This document shows, piece by piece, positions 9,623-19,068 of a stretch of 64,000 nt of DNA. The first letter of the stretch is position 1, and each line of letters opens with the position of its first letter. Origin of the DNA: Geotalea toluenoxydans JCM 15764 (GTDB lineage Bacteria > Desulfobacterota > Desulfuromonadia > Geobacterales > Geobacteraceae); contig NZ_BBCJ01000023.1 of assembly GCF_001311985.1 (NCBI RefSeq), positions 1-64,000 of the forward strand. Direction: 5' to 3'. Under the pieces are notes generated by a model. It saw only the letters and a list, made by a program, of their open reading frames with translations. It was not told where the DNA came from and searched no databases. Made by a program: the position numbers and the translations under genes.

Positions 9623-10679
9623 TTGCGTACCCCGCCGTTTTCCCGGATGTTGGGGGAGCGGATTTGGAGGAGGATTTAAGGTATCGGTTCACCGCCTGGT
9701 TGTGCTCTTCAAGAGTGGTCGAAAAATGATGATTGCCGTTTTTTTTCGCTACGAAATAGAGATAATCTGCAGGTGCCGGATTGAGGACCGCCTCGATGGC
9801 GGCGCTGCTTGGATTGCCGATGGGCCCCGGCGGCAATCCCTTGATCCTGTAGGTGTTGTACGATGATTTGCGCATGATGTCCTGCTTGGAGACGTTGCCG
9901 GCAAAGGCTCTTACCCCGTATACCGCGGTTGGGTCGCTTTGAAGGCGCATCCCCATTTTAAGGCGATTATGGAAAACAGCGGCAATCAGGGGGCGTTCTG
10001 ACGGATCTATGGCCTCTTTTTCTATCATGGAGGCATGGTGAGGACCTTCACCTGGTCGAAGGGATGCTCTTTTGCCCTGTCGGCGAACCTGACGGAGTAT
10101 ACTTCATGGAACTTCTCCACCATTTGCTCGATCAGGTCCTTTTCCGACATGCCCGGCACAACATTGTAGGAACCTGGATAGAGGTAGCCTTCAACGCTCA
10201 AGCCCGGAATATTCAGGTCGTGAAGCATTTTTTTGTCACGGCACTGTTTGAGAAAGGATTTTTTACTGAAGAAGCCTTTTGCCTCCAGCATTTCAGCAAT
10301 CTGGAAAGTGGAGTAGCCTTCGGGTACGGCAAACAGGCACCGGTAGACATCCCCTGTAGCCAGCTTGCCCAGTATCTCTCCGGGGGACATGCCGTCGTTG
10401 AATTGATACGTGCCAGCCTTTAACCGGGCATCAAGGCCGCGAAGCCTGGCATAAAGTGTGAAAAGGCGTGTGCTGGAGACCAGTTTTCTTCTATGGAGTT
10501 CTGCAGCTATTTTGCCGGGAGTCATTCCCGGAGAGATGGTAATCATTTCAATAGTTTTGCCGCTGCCTGCGGGATTGCCGGCAAAAAATCCCAGCCGCAG
10601 CGTCGGTAGCAGCAGCAACAGCAGGAGAACTGCTGGAATGCGGTACTTTTTTTTTCTTTTTTAAGAAGTTAAATTTCAT
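9591..10679 (-). CDS. mltG: Endolytic murein transglycosylase MltG, frameshifted
   Basis: MltG (YceG) cleaves nascent glycan strands at the inner membrane and sets their length. A short basic N-terminus (MKFNFLKKKKK) leads into a Leu-rich membrane helix. A LysM-like region follows (TISPGMTPGKIAAELHRRKL), then the catalytic domain with VEGYLYPGSY, the catalytic Glu in SMIEKEA, and NTYRIKGLPPGPIGNP. Two frame breaks are visible: one in a run of nine T on the plus strand near 10650, and one near 10030 just before the catalytic Glu. The stop lies inside the next gene; a stop at the ATGA overlap at 9620 would be an alternative if another base is missing. Confidence 0.88.
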
Positions 10680-10981
10680 GTCCCAGTGTCTTGCATTTTG
10701 GTGGCTACTGCCCATAAAAGGCCAATATTCAGCCATTTGTAGGTTATATTAGCCTTTATGTCAAGGCCAAAAGCCCATATTTTACTATGGCATCCCTGCC
10801 GATACGAGCCTGCTCGTCACCCCGGATATGCCGACGGCTGCTTTATTGACTTAGCTGTTTACATGGTGTAACCTGCTCTGCTAATTAGCTTTACCGTGAG
10901 AGGACCGTTTTTCTTGTTTATCTCAGGTTGCCAGCCCTGTTTTGATGGCTAAATTGGCGGAATTTTCATAAATAGTAGGTT
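10680..10981. other. Intergenic region between mltG and the lipid cluster
   Basis: No coding region is supported in these 302 bases. They separate the divergent mltG gene from the plus-strand cluster, and a promoter-like pair facing the cluster is listed separately. Confidence 0.6.
10846..10874 (+). promoter_or_regulatory. Candidate sigma-70 promoter of the lipid cluster
   Basis: TTGACT and TAACCT are separated by 17 bases, about 110 bases upstream of the first possible start codon of the deacetylase gene. It is the best match in the only sizeable gap before the long run of plus-strand genes. Confidence 0.35.
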
Positions 10982-11876
10982 TTGCAGTGGGAACAGAAGA
11001 GTTTAACCGAGTACTCGGACACCGGCGGATCTTTGAAAAGGCTTGATCCTGAAAATGTGCATAATGCGCTGACCATCGATGTGGAAGACTGGTATCACGT
11101 CAGCAATTACGAGGCGAAGCCGGTTTTACCTCCAGAGTCCAGGCGGGTGCGACAGAATGTCGAGCGTATCCTGGCAATTCTGGCCGAGTATCATATCAAG
11201 GCCACCTTCTTCATGCTCGGCTCCGTCGCCGAAGAGGAGCCGACTTTGGCTGGCGATATAGTCAGAGACGGACACGAAATTGCATCCCATGGGTATTCTC
11301 ATACACTGGTGCCTCGGTTGGGGCCGAATAATTTCAGGGATGAGATTAGACGGACGGCGGAAGTAATAGGCAGGCAAACCGGCTGCAAGCCTGTCGGTTT
11401 CAGGGCGCCCCAATGGTCCATTGGCCCAGGGATCTCTTGGGCAGTGGATATCCTCCAAGAGGAGGGTTACCTGTACGATTCCAGTTACAATCCGCTTCCA
11501 TTTGTGGGTGACCGAAAGGGGCCTCGCACTCCTTTTGCTATTGCGACCACGGGAGCAGTATTGTCGAGGTGCCGCCCATGGTGACACCTTCTCCCATCGG
11601 CAACCTCCCGACCGGTGGCGGATGGGGATTCCGATTTTTCCCCTTGGGTTTGATCACCCATACTGCCAGGAAACTTAACAATGGGGGAATGCCTGCGGTT
11701 TTTTATCTCCATCCTCGGGAAATGGACCATCTGGTCCGCGCTTGAGCCTTCCGCCCCTGAAATCCTTTGCCGCATATGGAACCAGGAGCGACGCCGAGGG
11801 CCGGCTCAGGCATCTTCTGCAATCACTCAAGTTCTGTACCATGAGACAGTTGGTGGAAAAGTGGGAAGCTGCATAA
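10982..11876 (+). CDS. Polysaccharide deacetylase (NodB fold, DUF3473 type), frameshifted
   Basis: Enzymes of this family remove N-acetyl groups from sugars using a metal held by Asp and two His. The sequence shows LTIDVEDWYHV (metal-binding and catalytic Asp), TFFMLGSVAE, and the His pair in IASHGYSH; FRAPQWS follows. The C-terminal part, with FYLHPREMD and a helical tail ending in RQLVEKWEAA, matches the DUF3473 extension common in exopolysaccharide and polyprenyl-sugar loci. Frame breaks lie near 11560 and 11735. The start is uncertain: TTG 10982 opens the frame, while GTG 11057 sits closer to the family's usual N-terminus. The glycosyltransferase gene overlaps its end. Confidence 0.78.
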
Positions 11877-12529
11877 TTATTCCGGCCTATAATGCCGAAA
11901 AGACAATTGTTGCCGTGGTTAAGGAAGCATTGTCTTCAGGTTTACCGCTGCTGGTAGTCGATGATGGCTCCATGGACGCGACCGCCACCTGCATCAAGGG
12001 TTTGCCGCTCAATCTCATCAGCCATCGCCGTAATATGGGTAAAGGCGCCGCCCTGAGAACCGGGTTCAACTGGGCGCTGATGCATGGATTCGAGGGGATT
12101 GTGACAATTGATGCCGACGGCCAGCACGACATTTCCGCCATCGGTTGCCTGATTGAACATGCCAAGGGGAACAATCTTGACATCCTGATAGCATCGCGAT
12201 TTTCCCAGTTTGACCAGATGGCCGGGCTGCGCAGTTTTTGGAACCGTTTCGGCGTCTGGTGCATGAGAAAGCGTACCGGTTTCGAAATAAGCGACAGCCA
12301 GTCCGGCTTTCGCTACTATTCCGGTCATCTGCTGCGCAGCATCAATCTTGTCTCTGAAGGCTATGACCTGGAGATGGAAATACTGATGAAGGCCTGGCGT
12401 GGCGGGTTTACTATTGGTTCCATTCCGATAGCGGCGCGCGTGGCGGATGGGCGCGCTACAAGCCATTACAGACCGGTACGCGATACCTGGAATATCTGTA
12501 TGACCTTTTTGCGCTACATGCGTGCTTGA
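11861..12529 (+). CDS. Family 2 glycosyltransferase (dolichyl-phosphate mannose synthase-like)
   Basis: This 222-residue protein has a single GT-A domain: the nucleotide-binding start CIIIPAYNAEKT, VVDDGSMDATA, NMGKGAALRTGFNWA, and the metal-binding TIDADGQHD. SDSQSGFRYYS resembles the acceptor-side motif of DPM synthase-like enzymes. It lacks the C-terminal membrane helices of many relatives. It would move a sugar from a nucleotide or polyprenyl phosphate donor to a lipid or glycan acceptor. The GTG at 11861 lies inside the deacetylase 3' end, so the two genes are probably translated together. Confidence 0.82.
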   Translation: MGSCIIIPAYNAEKTIVAVVKEALSSGLPLLVVDDGSMDATATCIKGLPLNLISHRRNMGKGAALRTGFNWALMHGFEGIVTIDADGQHDISAIGCLIEHAKGNNLDILIASRFSQFDQMAGLRSFWNRFGVWCMRKRTGFEISDSQSGFRYYSGHLLRSINLVSEGYDLEMEILMKAWRGGFTIGSIPIAARVADGRATSHYRPVRDTWNICMTFLRYMRA

Positions 12530-12576
12530 AAACGGACTTCAGGTTGGGAAAGCCCTTATAATCTTTAAATAGTTTC

Positions 12577-13970
12577 ATGAAGTGGGTGAACATGCTCCAG
12601 AGTTTGAAAAACTACTCGACAGAAAAAATAGTTTCTTTGCTCCTTTCGCTGGCGACCAATTCGTCCAATGAAAACCTGGCCAGGATGACTTACCTGATGG
12701 AACTGATCCCGAAAAAGGATTATTACAGGGATCGCATCAGATGGATGCGCCAGCTGCTTCGTGACAACCATCCAAGTATGGAGTTTCCCCGCCGCATCCT
12801 TCGTGATTTGCATCCCAACCAGCGGGATAAATGGATCACAAACCTTGCTGTCAACCATCTGCTCTCCGGAACCAATAAGCGGAAAGCCTGGGCCGACCGG
12901 GAAGGCTACTATCCCCCTTCGACAGTTGTGATCAGCCGACCATGAAATGCAATCTATCCTGCTACGGCTGCTATGCCGGTGACTATCAAAAGTCCCTGGA
13001 GCTTTCCCTGGAAGAGATCGACTCGGTGCTTACCCAGATGAAGGAAATGGGGGTGTATTTCGCCGTTATTTCCGGGGGGGAACCCTTCTTCAAGGATGAT
13101 ATATTCGAGATATTCAGAAAGCATTCGGATATGGCGTTCCTCGTCTTCACCCACGGCGTTGATAGACGAGGCTATGGTGGAGCGACTCATCGAGGTCGGC
13201 AATGTCATGCCCGCCTTTTCCCTTGAAGGCTATGAGACCGAGACCGATGAACGACGCGGCCCTGGCCACTTCAGGAAGGTGATGCACGCCATGGATCTGC
13301 TGAAAAATGCAGGGCTTTCATTCTGCGGCTCCTTTACCCACACCAGCAGGAATACGGATATTATTACCGATGGCAGTTATATTGACATGCTGGTTGAGAA
13401 GGGCTGTTTTGCCCTCTGGCTTTTTTCTTATGTTCCGGTGGGGCGTAACCCGGATATGGCCTTGATGCCTGCCCCGGAACAGCGAGACCTGATGCGGCGA
13501 AGGACAGCCGATTTCCGCGGTTCAAAGCCCATGCTGATCATCGATTTCTGGAATGACGGGCCCATCATCAGCGGTTGCATTGCCGGTGGCCGTAAATATT
13601 TCCATGTCAATGCCAATGGCGATATCGAACCCTGCGTCTTCTGCCATTTTGCCGTGGACAACATACGCCGCACTTCAATAAACGAGGCACTGAAATCGCC
13701 ACTCTTCCGTAAGATCAGAGAAAAACAGGCTCCCACGAAAACCTGCTGAGACCTTGCATGCTGATCGATCATCCTGAGGTGGGGCGTGAAATGTTTGCCA
13801 TGGAAGGCACCTACTCCACTCACGAGGGGGCAGGTGAAATTTTCACCGACCTGGCGGGGGACATGGACAAGTACGCTACTGATTATGCCAGGATTGCCGA
13901 CCCGGCCTGGAAAATGGAATTTACCGCTGAAGCAGGAGAGACAAAGCGGGCCGGTTCTGTAAAAGCATGA
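12577..13970 (+). CDS. Radical SAM protein without a B12 domain, frameshifted
   Basis: Radical SAM enzymes cleave S-adenosylmethionine on a [4Fe-4S] cluster to start radical chemistry. The cluster motif here is CNLSCYGCYAG (CxxxCxxC) near residue 126, followed by ISGGEPFF, the usual SAM-contact GGEP. About 120 residues without recognised domains precede it (a helical region with LRDLHPNQRDKW). The C-terminal third has Cys-containing segments (GDIEPCVFCHF, later LLRPCMLI) that look like a SPASM-type auxiliary cluster site. Frame breaks lie near 12940, 13150 and 13740. The reconstructed protein has about 465 residues, and its stop overlaps the next radical SAM gene by four bases. Confidence 0.8.
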
Positions 13971-15282
13971 ATGTCCTTTTGGTAAACCCGCCATCAACAG
14001 GGGTCTTTACCACCTTCGGGGTCAGTCTGCCGCCCATGGGGCTGCTCTACATTGCAGCGAGCCTTGAACAGGCTGGTCACAAGGTACAGGTTATCGACCT
14101 GCAGTGTGAACCGTCGGGTCTCGATCCCTTTCATATCAAAGCAGCAGATGTTGTCGGGATCACTTCCGACACGACTCGCATAGAAAAAGCCATGGAGATT
14201 GCACGGCAGGCGGCAGCCATAGGCCGTCCGGTAGTTATGGGTGGCCCCCATCCGCAGTTCATGGCAGAAGAGATCCTTCGTACCGGTCATGTGCATTGCA
14301 TAGTCAAGGGAGAAGGTGATCTGACCTTTCCCCGGTTGCTTCAAAGCTTGGAACGGCGTGAAGACCTGGCCGAGGTTGAGGCATAATCTTCCGTGACGGG
14401 AAGAAGCTGGTGGAGACGGCCAACGGTCCAGTTCCCGACCCGGAACTGCTTTCTTTGCCCGCCCGTCATCTTCTGGATCTGAGCAAGTACAGCGCGTCCC
14501 TGAACGGTATTCCCCTTACGCCGGTAGTAACAAGCCGAGGCTGCCCCGGGGCATGTTCTTTCTGTTCCTCTTCCTCTTTCTTCGGGCGCCGCTGGCGCAG
14601 CCGCAGTCCGGAATCGGTGCTGGCAGAGCTCGACGAGGTGTATAACCGCTACGGCTTCCGTGCCGTTGCCTTTGTCGACGACAACTTCAGCCTTTCCCCG
14701 GAGCGTGTCATTGCCATTGCCGATGGAATCCGCGCCCGCTCCTATGATCTGCAATGGTGGAACTTCTCCCGCGTCGATAACATCGTCGGTAACCCGCAGA
14801 TGGTGCAAGCCATGGCACAGGCCGGGTCCAAAACGGTCTTTCTCGGCATCGAGAGTGCCGATGACGAATCATTGAAAACACTGGGGAAAGAGAATCAGGG
14901 GGAGGCAACCGCAAAGGCGGTAAAGCTTTTGCAGGAAAATGGCATCGAGGTCTTTGGCAGCTATATTCTCGGCCATCTCAATGAGACTGCCAAGGATGTG
15001 GAGCGGACCATCCAGATGGCGGTTGACCTGAACACCAATATTGCCCAGTTTTCCATCCTGACCCCATATCCCGGCACCCCCCTTTACAGGGAATTAAAGG
15101 AGCGGATATTTCTCAAGCGTTGGAAATTCTACGATGCTCTCCACCTTGTCTTCCGCCATCCGCGCATCAATCGACATCTGCTTCAGTTCTTGCTGATCAA
15201 GGCTTATCTGCGGTTCTACCGGCGATCGAAGAAGGCGAAGGACGATTTCAGGGACTATGGCAAAACCCAGGACTCAGCCTGA
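13967..15282 (+). CDS. B12-binding-type radical SAM protein (first of four), frameshifted
   Basis: The N-terminal 140 residues form a cobalamin-binding-like Rossmann domain (NPPSTGVFTTFG...PPMGLLYIAASLEQAGHKV, VVGITSDT, VMGGPHPQF). The radical SAM core follows, with the cluster motif TSRGCPGACSFCSSS and the typical FVDDNF, FLGIESADD and YILGHLNET segments. Many relatives carry out C-C bond formation, methylation or ring closure on unactivated carbons. No DxHxxG His ligand for cobalamin is obvious. A missing base near 14380 separates the two domains (expected EVEGIIFRDGKK). Its position before the acyltransferase and carrier protein points to an acyl substrate, which is inference. Confidence 0.82.
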
Positions 15283-15351
15283 AGAGGATGTTGACCTGTG
15301 CCTATGACCTTTTTTTCTAAGATTAACTGATTTGTTGGAAGAAGGCTTCCC

Positions 15352-16250
15352 TTGGCGCTATACAGCAGTTTGAACCTGTTTTTCATAAGACTCTTTACCG
15401 TGCTCGTCCCCAGATTCATGCACCCTCTTTGCCATCTTCTGGGGCGGGCTTTTTTACCTGCTTCTGGCGGGAAAAAGACGTGGGATCAGGTCCAACATCA
15501 GGATCATCACCGGCAGTCGGAACGTTGAATTGCTGGTGCTGGCCACCTATTACAAGTTCGCCCGCAACTGGTGCGACGTGATGCTGATGATGAGGTGGCG
15601 TGGCTCTAAGCTGCAGTCCCTGATCGGCAGGAGGTCGGACGGCGGTCCTCTCGACGCAGCGCTTGCTGCAGGGAATGGCGCCATTCTCATTTCCCCGCAC
15701 CTGGGTAACTGGGAGCTGGGTGGGCTGGGGCTTGCGGACATGGGGTACACCCTGAATGTCCTCACCTTCAGGGAGCCGGATGAGAAGGTAAACGAGTTGA
15801 GGGAGCAGGTCCGGCTTGAACGGGGTATACGCTTTATCTATGTGGACCGGAACGATACGTCGCCGCTGGCGGTGATCGAGGCGGTCAACGCCCTTCGCCG
15901 CAACGAGATACTTGCTTTGCTTGGAGAGCGCGATGGCTCCTCCCATACCATGACTCTCGATTTTTTCGGCAGGCAGGCTTCCATTCCCGTTGGCGCCGCT
16001 TATCTGGCCATGGCCAGCGGAGCGCCGGTCATTCCCGTTTTCGTGCCTCTGGAGGGGAATCACTACGCCACTATCATGGAAGCCCCCATTTACTTCAGGG
16101 GAGGGCATGCCGACCATGCCGGGTCCATCGGGGACGGGACAGAGCGCATTCTGAGGGTTTTCGAGAAATACATCAGAAGGTACCCGGACCAGTGGTACAA
16201 TTTCTTCGACTACTGGGGCAGGGAAAATATCAACAAGGAAAAGTTTATAG
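15352..16250 (+). CDS. LpxL/HtrB-family acyltransferase, frameshifted
   Basis: This family transfers acyl chains from a carrier protein to a sugar or lipid at the inner membrane. The catalytic H-x4-E/D type motif is ISPHLGNWELGG. Further family features are GERDGSSHTMTLDFFGR, IPVGAAYLAMASGAPVIPVFV and the C-terminal DQWYNFFDYW. The TTG at 15352 has AAGAAGG upstream and opens a hydrophobic N-terminus (LYSSLNLFFIRLFTVLVPRF) that continues in the main frame after a break near 15428. The main frame runs on through the carrier-protein gene, so another missing base near 16240 is likely and the end is approximate. Immediate linkage to the ACP suggests it uses that ACP's product. Confidence 0.78.
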
Positions 16251-16508
16251 ATGTCAGAAGAATTGATCGACCAGGTGAAACAACTGATTATAGACAGCCT
16301 CCGCATCGAGGGGATGGGGATCAGCGACATCGAGACGGACGCTCCCCTGTTCGGCGAAGGGTTGGGGCTCGACTCCATCGACGCTCTGCAACTGGTGGTA
16401 GGGATGGAAAAGGCATTCGGCGTTGTCGTCCCTGATGCAGAGACCGGCAACAAGGTTTTCCGCTCCGTCAGGACCATGGCAGAATTCATCGCGGAACACC
16501 GTAAATGA
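16251..16508 (+). CDS. Acyl carrier protein
   Basis: This intact 85-residue protein has the four-helix carrier-protein pattern and the phosphopantetheine attachment site GLDSIDALQL (Ser near residue 42). It is acidic. It is not the housekeeping AcpP, because it lies among specialised lipid genes and its sequence (DAPLFGEGLGLDSIDALQ) is of the type found with dedicated fatty-acid or polyketide clusters. It would hold the growing acyl chain for the ketosynthases, FabG-like and FabZ-like enzymes and pass it to the acyltransferase or thioesterase. Its stop overlaps the next radical SAM gene. Confidence 0.93.
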   Translation: MSEELIDQVKQLIIDSLRIEGMGISDIETDAPLFGEGLGLDSIDALQLVVGMEKAFGVVVPDAETGNKVFRSVRTMAEFIAEHRK

Positions 16509-17794
16509 AACTGCTTCTCATCTCTCCAGGCTGGCCCAAGGGGAGATTGTGGGGCGAGCTGGGATTCAAATTTCCATCCCTTTCCCTCGCAGCCATTGCC
16601 GCAGCTACCCCGCCACATTGGGAGGTGGCCCTGTGCGACGAGAACGTGGAGCCCCTTGATGTTGCCGGCCATGCGGATCTGGTGGCCATCACCGCCATGA
16701 CCCCCCAGGCGCCCCGCGCCTATGAGATTGCGACCAATTTCGTGCCAAGGGAGTCAAGGTGGTGATGGGGGGCTTCCACGCCAGCAATCTTCCCCATGAG
16801 GCTCTTCTCCATGTTGATGCGGTGGTTGTGGGCGAGGGTGATCTGGTCTGGCCCCGGCTGGTATCGGATTTTGAAAAGGGAACCCTGCAGCCCCGTTTAT
16901 CGCCCCGACGCCATGTTGGATATGGCGGACCTGCCGATTGCCAGGCGGGAGATCTTTGCCGGCAAAGGCTATCTGCTCACAAACACGCTCCAGACCACCC
17001 GCGGTTGCCCCTTTGACTGCGAGTTCTGTTCAGTCACCGCCTTTTACGGCAGAAAATACCGGGAGCGGCCGGTGGAGCAGGTGCTTGCCGAACTTGAAGT
17101 GCTATGCAAGCAGAATTCCTTCGCCTTTTTCGTCGATGACAATCTGGTGGCCAACCGCCGCTACGCCTTGTCCCTGTTCTCGGCCATGAAGGGAATGGGA
17201 TTCAAATGGCTTTCCCATGCCCCCATCGACTTTGCCGGTGATCCCGAGTTGATGCGAGCTGCCGGCGAATCCGGCTGCATCGGCATGTTCGTCGGCTTCG
17301 AATCCCTAAACCAGGAATCGCTGGTGGCCATGGGCAAGGTGACCAACCAGGCCACATCCTATCTTGAGCAGGCAAAAGTCTTTCGCGACCACGGCATCGG
17401 TATTCTCGGCTCATTCGTCCTCGGCTCCGACGGTGATACTCCTGCCATCTTCGAACCCATACTTCGTTTCTGCGAGGCGGCGCGGATCGAGGCTGCCATC
17501 TTCCCCATCCTGACCCCCTATCCCGGCACCAAGGTTCGTGAAAGGCTGGAAACAGAGGGGCGCATAACTTCCAATGACTGGCGCGATTACGATATGGGGC
17601 ATGTGAATTTCATTCCGCGGGGCATGAGCGCAGCCGAGCTGCAGGCTGGCCATGACTGGCTCAACCGGTCGTTTTATTCCTTTTCCTCCATGTACCGGCG
17701 GATTTTCAAGCTGCACCGATCGGTGCAGGTCTTTGCACCGATGAATTTCGGTTTCCGGAGCGCCATCCGGCGCACGGCCAAGGTCATGGTGTAG
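16505..17794 (+). CDS. B12-binding-type radical SAM protein (second of four), frameshifted
   Basis: A cobalamin-binding-like domain opens the protein (LLISPGWPKGRLWGELGFKF, FPSLSLAAIAAATP, VMGGFHASNLP, VVVGEGDLVW). The radical SAM core has the cluster motif TTRGCPFDCEFCSVTAFYG, then FFVDDNL, MFVGFESLNQESL and PYPGTKVRERL. The C-terminus is helical and basic. Frame breaks occur near 16750 and 16895, both in the B12 domain. The start ATGA overlaps the ACP stop, indicating tight coupling with the carrier protein. The chemistry on the acyl chain cannot be read from the sequence. Confidence 0.82.
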
Positions 17795-17798
17795 GCCG

Positions 17799-18642
17799 AT
17801 GGATTGTTTCATGTTCCCTGGACAACCACTGGCCCGAGGCGCCGCTCTGCCCCCGGATGAGGCTTTACCTCCATTGCGGAACTGGTGAGGCAAAGGGCCG
17901 GCTTCGACTTGCTCACTTCCAGCTGGCTTCGGCAGGAGAGCACCGAAAATGTCGGCCTCCAGCTCTATGGCGTAGGGATGAGCTGTATATGAACCGTAAA
18001 AAGCGGTCTGCAGGGATTCAACCTGCTGTGGTCGCTGAGCACAGCATGGGAATTTATCCGGCACTGGCTGCGTGCTCTTCCCTTCCCGAGGCAGAGGTAA
18101 TTGAACTTACCTGGCGGGTTGGCGCATGCCTGGCAGAAATGGGCAAGAACCGGGGCTTTGCCCTTGGCTGCATCATCGGCTTGACCTGCGAGCCGGTGTT
18201 GGCCATTGCCGGTAACAGTGGCACTCATCTGGCCAATCATAACACTTCCCGTCACTTTCTTCTCTGTGGCAGGAAAGAAAATATTGAAACAGCCGTTGCC
18301 GAGGCTCTTGCCCAAGGAGCCTTTTCGGCAAAAGTCTTTGATTGCGACGCGCCCCTTCACACTCCTCTCATTTCTGAGTTGGAAACACCGTTGCGGCAGA
18401 TATTCGCCGATTACAGCTATGCTGAGCCCTGCGGAGTTCTCATTGATCACCTGGAGCAGAACCGATTAAAAGCAAAAGACCTGCCCGATTTCATGTTCAG
18501 ACAGCTCTGTATGCCGGTTTACTGGGAAAGAACCTACCGTGCCCTGGTTGGTATGGGGGTAAAGAGATTTCACGAGATAGGCGCAGGCGAGGCGCTGAAA
18601 AAGTACAACCGCTGGATAGCCAGTGAAACTGACCAGAAATGA
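17799..18642 (+). CDS. Malonyl-CoA:ACP transacylase-like protein (FabD fold), frameshifted
   Basis: FabD loads malonyl groups onto a carrier protein. The reconstructed protein of about 280 residues has the N-terminal FPGQ motif, the nucleophile elbow in VVAEHSMGIYPAL, and the partner His in APLHTPLI. The usual elbow GHSLGE is altered to EHSMGI, so the first Gly is Glu; the Ser is kept. An Arg lies where FabD binds the malonate carboxylate (LTWRVG). Frame breaks are near 17870 and 17990, which is why only the last 220 residues lie in one frame. It may load malonyl units onto the neighbouring ACP, or a different acyl unit. Confidence 0.72.
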
Positions 18643-19068
18643 GAGTGCCGTGAATTTCCACGAGACCTTGATCAAAGTGCGTTTCAATGAGGTGGATGCT
18701 TACCGGGTTGCCTGGCATGGCCATTATGTGGCATGGATGGAAATAGGACGCAATGACCTTGCCGAACGCTTCGATGTGGGGGTGGAGCAAATCTCCGATG
18801 CAGGGTTCATGCGCCGGTGGTGGATCTCAGCATCAAATACAAAAGACCTGCCCGCTTCGGCGAGGAGCTGCGGGTACGCACGAGAGTGAAACGCACCGAG
18901 ACGAGCACTCTCGAATTTACCTGTGATATTGTCGGCGAAGATGGACAGCTGACCGCCTCGGGAAGGACCGTGCACGTCCTGACCGACATGAATGGGGTCC
19001 TGCAGTATACCTTGCCGCCGGTTATTGCCGAGAGGCTTGAAAAGATGATGGCGTTTCTGGGGGTGTGA
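18623..19068 (+). CDS. Hotdog-fold acyl thioesterase (4HBT/YbgC type), frameshifted
   Basis: The protein has about 148 residues with the YbgC/4-hydroxybenzoyl-CoA thioesterase signature VRFNEVDAYRVAWHGHYVAW, including the conserved catalytic Asp. The second half (YKRPARFGEELRVRTRVKR, then LTASGRTVHVL) completes a hotdog fold. It would release or edit acyl chains on the carrier protein or CoA. The frame breaks near 18815. ATG 18623 lies inside the upstream gene; GTG 18650 is an alternative start. The stop shares one base with the start of the next gene. Confidence 0.78.

Noticed and set aside
10640-10680. Phase variation of mltG through its A-run
   Set aside because: The same gene has a second break away from any homopolymer and many other genes are broken, so sequence error is more likely.
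15416-16672. 418-codon open frame on the minus strand opposite the acyltransferase and ACP genes
   Set aside because: It is the shadow of strongly coding plus-strand genes with clear motifs; its translation has no recognisable domain and is Pro/Arg/His-rich.
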